The notes beneath the pieces are model-generated. The model did not search any database. It had not been told where the DNA came from and saw nothing but the letters and a program-made list of their open reading frames with translations. This document shows, piece by piece, positions 1 to 11,287 of a stretch of 64,000 bases of DNA. Every line of letters starts with the position of its first letter. Positions within the stretch are counted from its first letter, which is position 1. The translations under genes were made by a program, and so were the position numbers. The stretch is from Ananas comosus (taxonomy: Eukaryota > Streptophyta > Magnoliopsida > Poales > Bromeliaceae): positions 10,714,432 to 10,778,431 of the forward strand of contig NC_033639.1 of NCBI RefSeq assembly GCF_001540865.1, in the 5' to 3' direction.

Positions 1-253
1 AAAGGTGAGGGCTCGGAATGCGTGCGGGGTTAAAGTTGGGAGGGGGAGTGGGGTTAATGATTGATAAAGAAGAAAAAGGTGAGGGCTCGGAATGCGTGCG
101 GGGTTAAAGTTGGGAGGGGGAGTGGGGTTAGTAAACCCCACTAACCCGGTTTGGGGTGGGGTTTACTAACCCCACCCCAAAAGAGTGGTGTTTGGATATA
201 AATTAGGGGTTAAGGGGTTATTCCACCCCTTAACCCCCAACCAAACGGTGGCT
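1..253. repeat. Truncated MITE remnant with internal direct repeat
   Basis: A 56-bp block beginning aaaggtgagggctcgg occurs at 1-56 and again at about 75-130. It is followed by GGGTTA/TAACCCC inverted motifs and ends at 241-252 with ccaaacggtggc. The same end closes the complete MITE at 34605-34909, so this looks like a relative of that element, cut by the window edge. No coding potential is seen. Confidence 0.5.
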
Positions 254-261
254 TTGTAAAT

Positions 262-1029
262 ATTAGATCTCGGCTTTTAATTTTAATAATTAAATTTTTT
301 AAATTTCATCAATTTAATAGATCTCTCTTCTCCGTTGGTTGAAATTATTCCCTCCATAGTTACTTTAGTGACGTATTGTACTTTTAATACTCTTAATTAT
401 CAAACTTTAAAATATAATAAAATAATTATTTTTTTATTTTAAATTTGATAAAAAGTATGAGATTTGAAAACGTGATGAACATATCTTCTATTTTTTTAAA
501 AAAATTTTAATATATTGGGATCGGCAATTATNTTATTTTAAATTTGATAAAAAGTATGAGATTTGAAAACGTGATGAACATATCTTCTATTTTTTTAAAA
601 AAATTTTAATATATTGGGATCGGCAATTATAAATTCTATTTTATTTTAAAACTTTATAGATACAATTACACGTAAAATATGTGATTACACGACTATATAA
701 TTAAGTACTTCGGTTGCTGCAGAAAGTGTTCTGTTAAACTATTTATTAAAAAAATTTATGGACTTCAAATGTTAAAATAAAAAATTTATATGTCCGTTTA
801 CAAAAAGAGTTAGAATTCAAAAGGATCCTGCACTTTTTTTCAAAAAGAAAAAGAAAAAAAAAAGAGGGGTTGCACACATGGAAGATCTCCACCGTTGAAA
901 CCTTGATGACGATCAGAGGGGGATCGTGTCTTACTTTCTTTATTAACAATCTACGGCCGACTTTTCTCAAAAAAAAAAAAAAAAAAAAAAAAANTGAATA
1001 TAAAAAATATATAGAATTGATAGAGAGAA

Positions 1030-1065
<36 letters not shown>

Positions 1066-1158
1066 TCATTATTATTAATTACGGGGATGTACATCATTAG
1101 TCCCAATCCTAAGTAATAAAAAAATATATAATATATATATAGGAATCTTCGCATGAGA
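262..1158. other. AT-rich intergenic DNA with a duplicated segment and a TA microsatellite
   Basis: There is no gene here. An exact 98-bp direct duplication (434-531 and 533-630) flanks a single N. A poly-A run ends at another N (994), followed by a (TA)n tract at about 1031-1063. The short frames across it are low-complexity translations. Confidence 0.7.
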
Positions 1159-1458
1159 CTTACCGCCTTATTATTAGAGCCAGCGGGCGAAGCGATCGAA
1201 GGAAAGCGAAAATGTGAAAACCTGCTTGGCTGTTCCCGATGGACTCCTCCTCCGCCGACTGCTGCCTCTGCGCGATCTCCGCCCTCCGCCCGCCGCCGCC
1301 GGCGAATTCGTCAGTCCTACGCCCGCCAGTGAACGTGGCGCGAACGTACAACATGATGAGACAGTGATCGGACAGCGAGCGGGAAAGGACCTGTACAAAA
1401 TAGGGCACGGTGGAGGTGGAGGATAGAGTGCCAACACGTTGCTTGGGAGGTGGGCGGT
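1159..1458. other. GC-rich exon-like island beside the gypsy element
   Basis: Composition changes sharply to GC-rich DNA. On the plus strand an ATG at about 1240 opens a 42-codon frame rich in Ser, Cys, Pro and Ala that ends at a stop near 1368. Other frames are also open because GC content is high. It may be a 5' leader or first exon truncated by the retrotransposon that starts at 1459, or a CpG-rich promoter. No family is recognised. Confidence 0.3.
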
Positions 1459-2146
1459 TGTTATGATTCCGACCACCGCGCAACCCAATTATGGATTGAT
1501 GGATGGCGCAATGGGATGAAGAATCGGCTTACCTGATCCGATGCCTCGATCTGATGAGGATGAAACCGAGGATCGTGGATTGGAGATGATGATAAACAGT
1601 ATTCAATCGAATACTGATCGGGTATCAGCTGTGCGAGATCGATAGCTTCGATTGAGAATGGATCTGTGCTTGAGATGAGATAGAATTGGAGTGAGGAAGA
1701 AGAAGGAGAGATAGAGAAGAGGAAGACGAGCTAGAGAGAGAGAGAGAGAGAGAGAGAGTTGGGGAGAATGGGGGATTTTTATTCAAACTTCTCATAGTTT
1801 GTTACAGGTAGTTGCTACTATTTATACCCCTCAATATGGGGACCAAAATGTAAAAAGAGTACAGTAACAAGGACTGCAGCTTAATTGTGTTTATACTTAG
1901 TGGTTCCGATGGGCCTGATCTAATTGAGATTGGATTGGGTGCCTCCCAGGCTTACCGCCATCAACTGATCCTTCCGGAGTCGGATGCTTAATGGATCGGT
2001 TGAAGTAACCAAACCCATTACTTGGTAACCCGGTAAGTACACTCCCTTCGATCTTATCGCTGCCGCCCTCCTTGTCTCTGCTTCTCTTCCTCCTTTCCCT
2101 CTCTGCTCCATCTACCTCCTATCCCTCCTATTCCTCGGTCGTAACA
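1459..2146 (-). repeat. 3' LTR of the Ty3/gypsy element
   Basis: This 688-bp terminal repeat begins TGTTATGATTCCGACC and ends GGTCGTAACA, so its ends are a short TGTTA/TAACA inversion. It matches 7039-7735 along its whole length, including a (GA)n tract at about 1733-1758. By eye the two LTRs differ by roughly 20 substitutions plus small indels, about 3%. Because the element is on the minus strand, this left copy is the 3' LTR. Confidence 0.95.
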
Positions 2147-2160
2147 ATCCCCTCCCCTTA
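2147..2160 (-). other. Polypurine tract
   Basis: On the minus strand TAAGGGGAGGGGAT directly abuts the TGTTACGACC start of the 3' LTR. This is the expected position and composition for the primer of plus-strand DNA synthesis. Confidence 0.85.
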
Positions 2161-2174
2161 GCACATCCTTGTCC

Positions 2175-3785
2175 TCAAGGATCGAACGCCGGAAACTGCG
2201 AGATTAGGAAACGGTAGTCCTCCCAGGTCGCCGACTCTTCAGGCAAGTTGGTCCATTTGACCAAGACTTTGGTAGCCGCCCGATCTCCTGCACGGACCAT
2301 CTTCCGCTCCAGTATCCTTTCTGGTTCTGCAAGTAACTGCCCTTCCTCCCCCACCAACGGTATTGTAGGGGTCACTTGTGCTTTTTCCTTGGGACTTCTT
2401 TTGAGTAGTGATACATGGAAAACTGGGTGGATTTTTGATCCTTCAGGTAACCTTAGCCTATAAGCGACTGCCCCGATCTTCTCGGTTATCTCGTAAGGCC
2501 CAAAGTAGCGTGAACAAAGCTTAAGGTTTTTTCGAACTGCCACCGAGAGCTGTCGATAGGGTTGCAATTTCAAGTATACCCAATCTCCAACTTTGAACTC
2601 TCGATCTGTTCGCCTCCTGTCAGCAAACTGTTTCATACGATTCTGAGCCTTTTGCAAATTGTCCCTGAGCTCCCGTGTTAGCTTCTCCCTCTCCTTTCCC
2701 CAATCCTGTACCACCCCCACTGTACTCTTATCAAGGTTGCCAATCATATAGTTAGGAGGCGATTGCCCGTAAAGAGCCTGGTAAGGAGAGGTCCCCAAGG
2801 ATGTATGATAATTGGTGTTGTACCACCATTCAGCATGGATCAACCAGTGAAACCACTTCCTGGGGTGTTGGAAACACAAACAGCGAAGATAGGTTTCTAG
2901 ACATCGATTTAATCGTTCCGTCTGTCCATCTGACTGTGGATGATATGCGGATCCCATGTGTAGTTTAGTCCCAAGCAACCCGAATAGTTCTTGCCAAAGC
3001 TGACTAGTAAAAATTCGATCTCTGTCCGAAACTATGACCTCCGGCAGCCCATGCAAGCGATATATATTATCAAAGAAAGCCTTGGCCACCTCTATGGCGG
3101 TGAACGGATGGGTCAATGCGATGAAATGTCCATACTTGGACAGTCTATCTATCACTACCAGAATAGAGTCTTTACCTTCAGATTTGGGCAGCCCTTTGAT
3201 GAAGTCCATGCTGATTGCGCTCCACATCCGAGTAGGAATGGGTAGTGGTTGAAGTAAACCCGCATACATCGAATTGTCTGACTTATTCCTGAGGCAGATT
3301 TCACATTTCTCGACATACTTCTTCACATCCTCCTTCAGTTTTGGCCAGTAGAACACTTGTTTCACTCGCTTATACATGTGTTGCCTACCGGAGTGCCCTC
3401 CTAACGGAGAGTCATGCATCTCTCGTAGTATTCTTTCTTTCAATTTCCCATCTTGTCCTATATATATCCTCCCTTTGTACCTGATCAGCCCTTGTTTAAG
3501 CGTATAGTGACCTTGGTCCGCAGGAGTCTGGAGTGTGCACTTAGCCAGCAGTTGCTTACAATGATTATCTGTTTCGTAACTCTTACTTACTTCAGTAACC
3601 CATTCCGGAACGGCTCCCGTCACTGCTTGGACCACCCCTTCCTCCACCCCTTGTCTCGATAAGGCATCAGCTGCGCAATTTTCCTTTCCTTTTCGATATT
3701 GAATCACGTAATCTAAGCCCATGAGTTTGAGTAGACCTTTTTGTTGAATGGCGGTGTTAATTTTCTGCTCCAATAGAAACTTCAA
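2175..3785 (-). pseudogene. pol 3' portion: RNase H end, integrase and chromodomain
   Basis: The 536-codon frame starts inside RNase H (ADALSRQ marks its end). It continues with a zinc-binding integrase N-terminus (H-x-H then CEICLRNK), the catalytic core (SMDFIKGLP, SDRDRIFTS, YHPQSDGQTERLNR, giving the D, D and E positions) and a C-terminus with VKWTNLPEESATWEDY. It is out of frame with the upstream RNase H start, so it can only be the distal part of a broken polyprotein. Integrase would insert the cDNA, and the chromodomain is thought to steer insertion to chromatin marks. Confidence 0.9.
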
Positions 3786-4041
3786 GCTCTCGTGGTCCGT
3801 CTTTATTATAAAGGGCTTTAAGCTTAGATAATGCCGCCACTGTCACAGCGACAAGAATAGCCAAGAACTCTTTTTCGTAGGTCGATAACCCTAGATTCTT
3901 CTTACTAATTGCTTGACTCAGATAGGCTATGGGCCTCCCTCCTTGACTCAGCACGGCTCCAATTCCTTGGCCACTGGCGTCTGCTTCTATCTCAAAATGC
4001 TTCGAATAGTCAGGCATGGCCAGCACAGGAGCTTCCGTCAT
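3757..4041 (-). pseudogene. pol RNase H N-terminal fragment between stop and frameshift
   Basis: This 94-codon piece shares the frame of the upstream gag-pol ORF and follows its premature stop. Residues such as FEIEADASGQGIGAVLSQ and STYEKEFLAI are the start of gypsy RNase H. After AILVAV the reading becomes unrelated to RNase H, while the correct continuation lies in the frame that begins at 3785. A small indel near 3840 therefore broke the frame. Confidence 0.85.
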
Positions 4042-4083
4042 CGCTTTTTTTAACCTCTGAAATGCCGAAGTCGCGTCTTCACT

Positions 4084-6729
4084 TCATTTAAAACTGTCTT
4101 TCTTCAAGAGCTCTGTTAGGGGTCGGCTTATTATCCCATAACCTTTGACAAACTTCCGGTAATACCCGGTAAGCCCCAAGAACCCTCTCAACTCTTTTAC
4201 AGATCTGGGTAAAGGCCACTGGATCATGGCTTCTACTTTACTCGGGTCTGTCGACACCCCGTCCTCAGTGATTACAAAGCCCAAGTAATCTACTTGTTTC
4301 TGCCCAAAGAAACACCTCACCCTTTTGGCAAACAAGCTGTGATCTCGTAATATTCCCAGCACCTCTTTCAAATGTTCCACATGCTCCTGCAGGGTCTTAC
4401 TATATATGAGTATATCATCAAAAAATACTAATACGAACTTTCTCAAGAAGCGATCAAAAATCTCATTCATGATAGCTTGGAACGTGGCCGGCGCGTTAGT
4501 AAGTCCGAAGGGCATGACCCGAAACTCGTAGTGGCCGATGTGGGTTCTAAAAGCCGTCTTCGGAATGTCGCTAGGATGCATGCGGATTTGGTGATATCCC
4601 GAACGCAGGTCAATTTTTGAGAAATATTTTGCTCCCCCCAACTCATCGAGTAAATCCTCAATAATGGGAATCGGATATTTATCCTTCACTGTGAGCTTGT
4701 TTAACTGTCTATAGTCGACGCAAAAGCGCCATGTTCCATCCTTTTTCTTAACCAAGAGCACCGGAGATGCATAGGGGCTATGGCTGGGCTGAATGATCCC
4801 TGTTTGTAACATTTCCTTTATCTGTCTTTCCATTTCATTCTTCTGCTCAAAGGTATACCTATAGGGTCTAATGTTAACTGGCGAAGACCCGGTCAGTAAA
4901 GGTATCCTATGATCCTGGCTCCTAGTAGGAGGTAGACCCTGTGGTTCCTGGAAAACATCCCCATATTCCCGCAACACTTCCTGAATGGATTCGGGTATGT
5001 TCTCTTCTTTTCCGCTATCTGGCGGAATCCACTGTGCTATTGCACAGCAACTGCCCAACTGAGGTTCCTGCAGCAGCTGTTTCGCGGTAATACTTCGCAA
5101 TTGGGCCTTTTCAGTCATTCCCTTGAGGTGGATCTTCTTCTCCCCTTTAGTAATAATGACAGTATTAATCTCATAATCGAAGGTGATTGGCCCGTGAGCT
5201 TTTAACCAGTCGATCCCGAGGATCATACTTGACCCTTCAAGCCTTATCACTCGTAAGTCGGCCGAGTACTTTTCTCCTTGCATTTCCCAAACGTAGTTGG
5301 TACACTTAAGCTTACTTAGTACCTTTTGGCCATTGGCTACTGTTACCAATAGTGGGTTAGTAGTGGTTATGCTGGCCTTGGTCTCTTTCGCGATTCCGAT
5401 ATCAATAAAACTGTGTGTGCTCCCGGTGTCCACCAGAATGGATAAAGTTTTTCCTTTACTTTCTCCCTGTATCTTTATTGTATCTTGACTGTCCTCGGCA
5501 CTTAGGGCATGAATGGACAATCCCAATTCCTCGGCTTCTTCTAATTCAACTTTGTTTTCTCCTTCTACCTCTTGCAAGCTAATCTCATCATAGACTTCAG
5601 TCACCTCAGGAACGGCTTGCAGGGCATTCACAACTTGCTGTTTACAAATATGGCCCGGGCTGTACTTATCTCCACATTTGAAACACAGTCCCGCCGCTCT
5701 TCTCTGTTCGATTAATTGCCGGTTGGGAAAAACCTTTTCTGCTGCAAACTTGGGTTGGTTCCTGGTGGTATCGGAATATCTTCCCGACGTTGCCGAACCT
5801 ATACCCTTGTAATTGCTTGAAGAATTGGTGATTCCTGCCAGTTTGAACATTTGCTTCTTCCTTTTCATCATAGCAGCAATGGTTTGTTCCTGCAATTTAG
5901 CTTGTTCAAAAGCTTGCGCTAATGTGCGGGGATAGAGCATCTTGACGGCCGACTTAATCTCCTCCTTTAGCCCACTTAAGAAGCTGGATAAGAAATAACT
6001 CCCGGAGAATTGTGAATCAGTGGTAAGGATCCGCGCTCTTAATTCCTCAAACTGCTCTTGGTACTCTTCTACTGTCCCTGTTTGTACCAATTTGTTAAAT
6101 TCCTCCACCGCATCCACTAACCCCTTAGTATCGAATCGTTTACAAACCTCTTCAGAGAAATCTACCCAACTGACCATTCCTTTCTCTGCCAGGTATCCTT
6201 GAAACCAAGTATCAGCCTTATCATCCAAATGCATTGCGATTAATTCCATCTTCTGATGCTCCTTAATACCATAGAATTCAAAGTACCTCTCACATTTTCT
6301 CACCCAACTCCTTGGGTTGTCATTCATGAACATAGGAAAAACTAACTTGGGATATGGAAATTGAGAACCGGATCGATTTATAGTAGATTGTATATGATGA
6401 TCTTCCTTTGTATGAGAATGAGATGGGTTTGGTAATATACCTCGTTCCTCTGGACTGGTTGAAGAAGTAACTCCCTTGGTTGATGATGCTTGTGGTATGT
6501 TCTTCAGCAGGTCCATAATCTGTTCCAACTTCTTGGAGGTGTGCGCAGAATCTCTCTTCCAATCGTCATAATGGGACTGTCCCTCGGTACGTATCGCCTC
6601 CATCCGACTTGCCAGCGATTCAAACTTCCTCTCATTACCCACTGTTAACTCTTGTAGTTGCTTCTCTAGCACGTGGACATGTTCATCGAGCAGCTTCAAA
6701 CGTGTTCCCTCGGCCATCGTCTTGCTCAC
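4084..6729 (-). pseudogene. gag-protease-reverse transcriptase ORF, prematurely ended
   Basis: The 881-codon ORF starts with a coiled-coil gag segment and the retrotransposon gag domain (about residues 130-270). A zinc-knuckle [14 protein letters not shown] lies near residue 350, an aspartic protease motif [11 protein letters not shown] near 430, and RT motifs follow ([16 protein letters not shown]; catalytic FFDD in [10 protein letters not shown]). It stops at 4084-4086 just after KKDSFK, where related elements normally continue into RNase H, so the stop is a nonsense change and not a natural end. It is flanked by the PBS upstream and the RNase H fragment downstream. Confidence 0.92.
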
Positions 6730-7023
6730 GAATTTGAATCGGTTACCTCTCGCCGACCCAATTATCGCTCAATCGTTAGCTGGATCCACCTGCAAGAGTG
6801 TTGCAGGCACCAGGTGGGAACTCGAACAGATGGTGGGCGTGTGATTTCCCAGTCAATTCTGTGAGTTCAAGAACCGGGGTCGGTTCTTACAGCGGCTCCC
6901 TTTGTCCAGGTTCACCCAGAGGCGATCCTAGCAACTCGGAAAGCTGTGTCGACGTTGGACTCAACAGTTTTGCAAAACCGGAGCCCTTGCGACTGCGCTG
7001 TACCGATCCCTGGGATCTCAACA

Positions 7024-7035
7024 GCTCTGATACCA
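7024..7035 (-). other. Primer-binding site, tRNA-iMet type
   Basis: On the minus strand TGGTATCAGAGC begins three bases after the 5' LTR end. It is the usual initiator-Met tRNA complement of plant LTR retrotransposons and fixes the right LTR as the 5' LTR. Confidence 0.9.
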
Positions 7036-7038
7036 AAT

Positions 7039-7735
7039 TGTTATGATTCCGACCACCGCGCAACCCAATTATGGATTGATGGATGGCGCAATGGGGTGAA
7101 GAATAGGCTTACCTGATCCGATGCCTCGATCTGATGAGGATGAAACCGAGGATCGTGGATTGGAGATGATGATAACAGTATTCAATTGAATACTGATCGG
7201 GTATCAGCTGTGCGAGATCGAGAGCTTCAATTGAGAATGGATCTGTGCTTGGGATGAGATCGAATTGGAGTGAGGAAGAAGAAGGAGAGATAAAGAAGAG
7301 GAAGACGAGCTAGAGAGAGAGAGAGAGAGAGAGAGAGTTGGGGAGAATGGGGAATTTTTATTCAAACTTCTCATGGTTTGTTACAGGTAGTTGCTACTAT
7401 TTATACCCCTCAATATGGGGACCAAATTGTAAAAAGAGTACAGTAACAAGGACTGCAGCTTAATTGTGTTTATACTTAGTGGTTCCGATGGGCATGATCT
7501 AAATGAGATTGGATTGGGCCCCTCCACAGGCTTACCGCCATCAACTGATCCTTCCGGAGTCGGATGCTTAATGGATCGGTGGAAGTAACCAAACCCATTA
7601 CTTGGTAACCCGGTAAGTATACTCCCTTCGATCTTATCGCTGCCGCCCTCCTTGTCTCTGCTTCTCTTCCTCCTTTCCCTTTCTGCTCTATCTCCTCCAT
7701 CTACCTCCTATCCCTCCTATTCCTCGGTCGTAACA
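7039..7735 (-). repeat. 5' LTR of the Ty3/gypsy element
   Basis: This 697-bp repeat is paired with 1459-2146. It begins TGTTATGATTCC and ends GTCGTAACA, with the same (GA)n tract. The main length difference is a 9-bp insertion near the right end (around 7690-7700). Element transcription should start inside it on the minus strand. Confidence 0.95.
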
Positions 7736-7935
7736 TCTTCTCCTCCCGCGGCCGAGTCAGGTAAAAGACGATCTTCTTATCTCCAAGTCCCATACTCCCA
7801 TATCCTCTTCATCCTCCTCCTACCCCGGACTTACAGCTCATGTTCCCAAAACTAAAAGCACAGTATCAGTTGCTTGCTTGGTTTGCCCCACAGGCCACAG
7901 CTGAGAAAAATTAAGCGCTTCTAAGAATTAGCGCC

Positions 7936-8960
7936 ATGGTCTTCACCAGATTATGCAGGCCCCGCTACCAACCGCCGTTTCTGATCATTCCCAACTCCGA
8001 TCGTACGCTGCCGAGACCTGCAACTAAATCTCTCCGTCAAGGTAACAAACTAACTCTATCCCTGCAGGCTGCAGGCTGCAGATCACCAACCACTACATCG
8101 CTTTATATATGATCTCTTCCCAAGTTGTTAGCAAAAAATGTACTTAATTACTTGACGGCTGCAGCGAGAAGGAGAGTAGAGCGCAGGAAGCTTGTGGTGA
8201 GGGGTTGTAAAGAAGAAGATGGGGAGAAGAAGAGGGAGGGGAGAAGCTTTCTTAGCCTCGAAGAAGCCGGGCTCGTCGAGATGTCCGGCCTCAGCACCCA
8301 TGAGCGCTTCCTCTGCCGACTAACTGTGAGGCTCTAATCTAAGCCAAACTTCTGCTTGTGACTGTTTGAGATTTCAGTAAGAGAAAGCTAATCCAATTTT
8401 TATTTATTTTTATTGGGAGCAGATCGAATTTAATTAAATCTGCTCAAATTCGGTCGGTAAATGGTAAATCCAATTCAACTGGCAATATAAAAGTCAGTTT
8501 TGGCAGTTAAAATCTAGAAAGGGGCACTATGTCTCTGCACATTAGCAGCTCTCTGCTGTATGAAATTCTGCTACTTCCCCATCACATCACATTTGTTAGG
8601 CAAGTTGGGTGAGTATGCTCCCACTCTAACGGAGGAGTAGAACACACTGATTAAGCCAAATTCTTAAGCCTATAGGTTTGAGCCCAAATTCACGTCGTAA
8701 TAATTCAACTCATGTATAAGTTTGATTATTTCGTTCGTTTTGCTGGACCATTAAAACACCCAAAATAATAATTTTTCTTTTTGATGTTTCAGATATCGTC
8801 ATTGAATCTCCTGAGGGTAATATCGGAGCAAGAGGGAGTACCAATTGAGGAGCTCAACGCCGGTCGAATTTGCGACTGGTTCTTGAAAGACAAGCTCAAG
8901 AGAGAGCAGGATGTGGGCTCTGCAGTCCTTCAGTGGGATGACTCTGAGTTCCAGTTGTAG
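7936..8960 (+). CDS. Small plant protein of unknown function, 144 aa, three exons
   Basis: Exons: 7936-8041, 8165-8325, 8793-8960. All boundaries are GT-AG and the joined frame is 145 codons with stop. The first exon (MVFTRLCRPRYQPP) lacks acidic residues until its end and could be an organelle transit peptide (inference). The middle is basic and charged (ARRRVERRKL) and contains LSLEEAGLVEMSGLSTHERF. The last exon is helical and well formed (EGVPIEELNAGRICDWFLKDK) and ends in acidic DDSEFQL. I do not recognise a named domain. The ATG was chosen because it joins in frame with both later exons. The gypsy element ends only 200 bp upstream, and a possible 5' leader donor lies near 7760 (GAGTCAG/GTAAAAG). 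Alternative starts exist. Confidence 0.75.
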
Positions 8961-9490
8961 CAATTTAGTTGTACCTGAGCAATATTTTTCTGGGAATTAG
9001 AGACCATTTGATTCGCGATTCCAAAAGAAAATCTGTTCAGAGTGATAATTGATTTTCTTGTTTGTTCGGCTTGCGAGATTTGAAACAAAAGTTTGCACTG
9101 GCTCAAAGATGTTGAAACTCAAATCTTACTTCCTTTTGGATAGTGTTTTGTTTTTCTTAAAACTGGTTAGGGACAATTTTTGATAATTGCAGAATTTTTC
9201 ACTGATCGAAGATTGAATGTTGGTATAAACATGGGGACTACTGACCTATCTATTTAAGTCAAATTGCCCGGCGTCCATATTGGGGCATTACTAACTATAT
9301 ACTAGATAAATTAATGCTGAACTACATTTTACGACATTGGTCTTCAGGATTGTTTTTAATTTTTCTGTATCTCATCGACCGTACCGAATGTAGTTGGCTA
9401 AAAATTTGATGGTTGGTATTCGAAACCTCAAGCTCGCGGTTTAATTGCTTTACAAATTTGGCTGAGTTTATTTTTCAAAAATAAACGAAA
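8961..9490. other. Intergenic AT-rich DNA, 3' flank of the small gene
   Basis: It holds the presumed 3'UTR of the preceding gene. I see nothing else that can be supported. Confidence 0.6.
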
Positions 9491-10126
9491 TGTTGGAGAA
9501 AATTCAAAATCTCTAAATTTCATATTTTAAAATATTAATTTAATTTATTTTTATTATTATTATTTTTTAAGCGAACGTCCGCACGCACTGTGCACGCGCG
9601 GACGTTACGCATGCTCGCGCTATTTGTCCGCATGGAATCCATGCGGACATTCATGTGGGTGCTAATTAAAAGGGCTAATTAAGAAAATGTTAACGTTGGG
9701 AATACCAACGTTAAGTTTTCTCATTCCCCTGTATATATATTTATATACACTTGTTCTACTGTTCATAGACATATGAACACCGTGGAAAAACAACAAGTGA
9801 AAAGAGGGTTTTAATTTAAGTTTTTTTATCAATTGTTTATTTACTTGATTTCTTTATCATCGGGTGTTGAAAGAGTCTCCGTCAACCTCCTTCACGATCG
9901 TGCTCGCAGGAGGAGGAATTCCGGTCGTACCTTGGGGTGTTATTTCCGGTTAATCCCGCACGTAAGGACGGAAATACGCCTTAGGGCAGTGCCTCGCACG
10001 CTTCCGGATCAATTAAATTTTTATTTGGACTTAGCGATTATCGGTAAGTTGATTTTATTAATTTTATCATAAGATTTTGTTAGATTTAAATCACAATCAG
10101 ATTTCTGTGCGGTATTTGTTCCAACA
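9491..10126. mobile_element. Solo LTR with 5-bp target-site duplication
   Basis: A 636-bp segment starts TGTTGGAGAA and ends GTTCCAACA, giving TGTTGG/CCAACA inverted ends. It is flanked on both sides by CGAAA (9486-9490 and 10127-10131). No internal region, PBS or second LTR is present, as left by unequal recombination between two LTRs. It contains three strong inverted repeats between 9574 and 9714. Confidence 0.88.
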
Positions 10127-10131
10127 CGAAA

Positions 10132-11046
10132 CACATACCATGCTATATTTCTCTAGAAAAGAAAAAGGAAAATTTCCATATGCATATTTCACTTTGTACC
10201 AAACAATTCAATGAACTTTAGATTCTATAATGCTAATATATTTTCACTGAAGATCAACACTATTTGTATGCCCAAAAATAAGAATCAAGAGCTAACTGAG
10301 AGACAAAGGATAGCAGCAACAAAGAAAAGTAGACAGAGAATTCAGGATTGACATAGTTTTTGTGAATATTGAATGCACTCTCACGAGAGTCTTGCCATCA
10401 AAGTTGAACGTCAATAAACCACAATAGAAGTAATTGCTAAACGCGATTCAGAATATTTTTATTATTCTCCTGAGGCGACAAGTCCACATTTATTATTTAA
10501 TTTTAAGAGAAAAATACTAAGCCTATTATAGAGATATTCAAAAGGTTGTGAAAGTTCAATTGCTTAATACTTAAGATGCACCAACAAAAGCGGGAAAAAA
10601 AACAAAAAAAAATACAGCACACATTACTTGCACAGTTGGTTGTACTTCCGTTGCTAATAAATATTCGAACAGTAATAAAGCGGGCAAAGCGAAGAGGTTT
10701 TCATCTAACAACGCGGCTTTAAACCCACTCCCGCGACTTGTCCCAAGTCAACTGCTCCCCACTCCCATTATTTAATACACATCCCCAATTTTGGTTGCGC
10801 CTCGCGACTTTTCTCCCGTAACGACCGGTCACTTTACCACTGTACTACCCAGCGTGTGGGACAGCGCGAGAAAAGCTCCATTATGTATGCAATTAACGCT
10901 ATTATTATTGTTGTAGCTACAAAGATGAGGGGAGTGCGGAATGGTCATTGAAAGCGTATACTTACCTGGGTGTGATCGCGTCCGCTGTAATTGATTCGAT
11001 ATTATCTCAGAGGGCGGAAAGTAGTGGAGTGGTGCCTGAAAGTACC

Positions 11047-11086
<40 letters not shown>

Positions 11087-11287
11087 AGGGCAACGAAGAA
11101 GCTGCAAAAAGGCCATTACGCGGACTTGAATCCGGCGCTCTGAAATCCAGTTTAATCCGATCCTTCGAGATCCGCTTCTTTCATTCACCCACCCACCTCC
11201 GCAGAGGGCGCCCAAAAAGTGGTGGTGGTGGTGGTACTTAGCACTCGATCGCCGTTGTACGGAGCGAGGGCGGAATCGCTTTTGTGG
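10132..11287 (+). promoter_or_regulatory. Upstream region and 5' leader of the VAP4-type gene
   Basis: The first half is AT-rich with no coding signal. The leader carries a (GA)n tract at about 11049-11083. The start of the gene at 11288 was chosen because the in-frame upstream ATG (11219) lies in leader-like simple sequence. Confidence 0.5.

Larger units (their letters stand above)
1459..7735 (-). mobile_element. Ty3/gypsy LTR retrotransposon, chromovirus type, defective
   Basis: The 6.3-kb element has paired LTRs, a primer-binding site next to the right LTR, a polypurine tract next to the left LTR, and gag, protease, reverse transcriptase, RNase H, integrase and a chromodomain-like C-terminus in that order on the minus strand. 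Integrase after RT is the Ty3/gypsy order, and the C-terminal block with VKWTNLPEESATWEDY is chromodomain-like, placing it among chromoviruses (Tekay/Del-like by inference). It is not autonomous: pol has one nonsense codon and one frameshift. The 5-bp flanks differ (gcggt left, tcttc right), so I see no target-site duplication. Confidence 0.95.

Noticed and set aside
1031..1063. Open frames through the TA repeat
   Set aside because: They give alternating Ile-Tyr from a microsatellite.
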